A stretch of 5,671 bases of DNA from Thiobacillaceae bacterium. Its GTDB lineage: Bacteria > Pseudomonadota > Gammaproteobacteria > Burkholderiales > Thiobacillaceae. Of the stretch, positions 5,014-5,671 are shown piece after piece. The notes under the pieces are model-generated. The model saw only the letters and a list, made by a program, of their open reading frames with translations, searched no databases and was not told where the DNA came from. Position 1 is the first letter of the stretch. Each line of letters starts with the position of its first letter. The DNA is taken from NCBI GenBank assembly GCA_012274165.1, contig JAAPAA010000041.1, positions 1 to 5,671 of the forward strand, given 5' to 3'. Both the position numbers and the translations under genes were made by a program.

Positions 5014-5671
5014 ATGAGCAACGGAAAAATTGTTCAGATCATTGGCGCTGTGGTTGACGTGGAATTTACACGCGACTCCATGCCCGGGATCTTTGAAGCA
5101 CTGAAAATGCAATCCCCCGAACTGACGCTGGAAGTCCAGCAGCAGCTGGGCGATGGCGTCGTACGTGCCATTGCAATGGGCTCAACCGACGGCCTGCGCC
5201 GCGGCATGGAAGTGCTCGCAACGGGCAACCCGATCATGGTGCCGGTTGGTCAGGCCACGCTCGGCCGCATCATGAACGTGCTGGGCACGCCGATTGATGA
5301 AGCCGGTCCGGTCAACGCCGACAAGCTGATGCCGATTCACCGCAAGCCGCCGGCATATGCCGACCAGGCCACTGCGGTCGAAATTCTCGAAACCGGCATC
5401 AAGGTGATCGACCTGATCATGCCGATCGCCAAGGGTGGCAAAGTCGGCTTGTTCGGCGGCGCCGGCGTGGGCAAGACCGTGACGCTGATGGAGCTGATCC
5501 GCAACATCGCCGTGGCGCACTCCGGCTTCTCGGTGTTCGCCGGCGTGGGTGAGCGGACTCGCGAAGGCAACGACTTTTATCACGAGATGAAAGACGGCGG
5601 CGTGCTGGACAATGTCGCGCTGGTCTATGGCCAGATGAACGAACCCCCCGGCAACCGTCTGCGCGTGGCGC
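5014..5671 (+). CDS. atpD: F1Fo-ATP synthase subunit beta, N-terminal 219 residues (partial)
   Basis: This is the catalytic subunit, which makes ATP from ADP and phosphate at three sites per F1. The reading frame from ATG 5014 is open to the window edge: 219 codons plus one base, about 47 percent of the usual ~460 residues. The N-terminal beta-barrel starts with GKIVQIIGAVVDVEF (4-18). Walker A GGAGVGKT is at 148-155, with catalytic K154. The GERTREGND motif (179-187) holds the general-base Glu E180 and R181, equivalent to E. coli E181 and R182. The window stops just after GQMNEPPGNRLRVA. AGGA (5003-5006) precedes the ATG by 7 nt. Before Walker A it reads MPIAKGG where E. coli has CPFAKGG, and after it VTLMEL where E. 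coli has VNMMEL. These are conservative changes that may reflect lineage. Confidence 0.98.
   Translation, partial: MSNGKIVQIIGAVVDVEFTRDSMPGIFEALKMQSPELTLEVQQQLGDGVVRAIAMGSTDGLRRGMEVLATGNPIMVPVGQATLGRIMNVLGTPIDEAGPVNADKLMPIHRKPPAYADQATAVEILETGIKVIDLIMPIAKGGKVGLFGGAGVGKTVTLMELIRNIAVAHSGFSVFAGVGERTREGNDFYHEMKDGGVLDNVALVYGQMNEPPGNRLRVA

Larger units (their letters stand above)
1..5671 (+). other. atp (unc) operon segment, atpI'-B-E-F-H-A-G-D'
   Basis: Eight co-directional genes with gaps of 3 to 79 nt encode, in order, AtpI, subunits a, c, b, delta, alpha, gamma and beta of the F1Fo-ATP synthase. This is the canonical proteobacterial order, with no inserted or missing gene. No convincing promoter or factor-independent terminator lies inside, so a single long transcript starting upstream of the window and continuing past atpD (probably to atpC) is inferred. 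Unequal subunit copy numbers (a1 b2 c~10 delta1 alpha3 beta3 gamma1) must therefore be set largely by translation and mRNA stability. Confidence 0.95.

Noticed and set aside
1..5671. Mobile element, CRISPR array, tRNA or inserted accessory system
   Set aside because: No repeats, transposase fragments, RNA-gene folds or foreign genes were seen. The operon order is canonical and uninterrupted.

Overview
The window is a plain stretch of a bacterial F1Fo-ATP synthase (atp/unc) operon, all on the + strand. The gene order is atpI (3' end only), atpB, atpE, atpF, atpH, atpA, atpG, atpD (5' 47 percent only). This is the classic proteobacterial order. Single, uninterrupted b (atpF) and delta (atpH) genes, an E. 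coli-type c subunit and the moderately GC-rich base composition point to a proteobacterium. Details of the a, c, alpha and beta proteins suggest a betaproteobacterium, possibly Nitrosomonadales/Gallionellales-like; that finer placement is inference only.

Layout: the tail of atpI ends at 102. A 71-nt gap holding a strong stem-loop separates it from atpB (Fo subunit a, 174-1052). A T-rich 67-nt leader precedes atpE (c subunit, 1120-1359). A 52-nt gap with an inverted repeat leads to atpF (b subunit, 1412-1882). atpH (delta, 1886-2422) follows after only 3 nt. A 79-nt gap precedes atpA (alpha, 2502-4043), then 42 nt to atpG (gamma, 4086-4958), then 55 nt to atpD (beta, from 5014 and running off the window). 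atpC (epsilon) would be expected next but lies outside. No stretch over 300 nt lacks a gene.

Together a, b and c form the membrane proton channel and rotor ring, delta and b form the peripheral stalk, gamma is the central shaft, and alpha3beta3 is the catalytic head. AtpI is an accessory protein linked to c-ring assembly. All diagnostic catalytic and proton-path residues visible here are intact, and no gene is broken. The c subunit lacks the sodium-binding side chains of Na+-type enzymes, so a proton-coupled enzyme is expected.

I found no previously undescribed system. The parts worth a second look are the intergenic RNA-level signals: a 17-pair stem-loop just upstream of an atpB start that lacks a clear Shine-Dalgarno, the T-rich atpE leader resembling the E. 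coli atpE translational enhancer, and smaller inverted repeats at three other junctions. No promoter, terminator, tRNA, mobile element or CRISPR array is supported.
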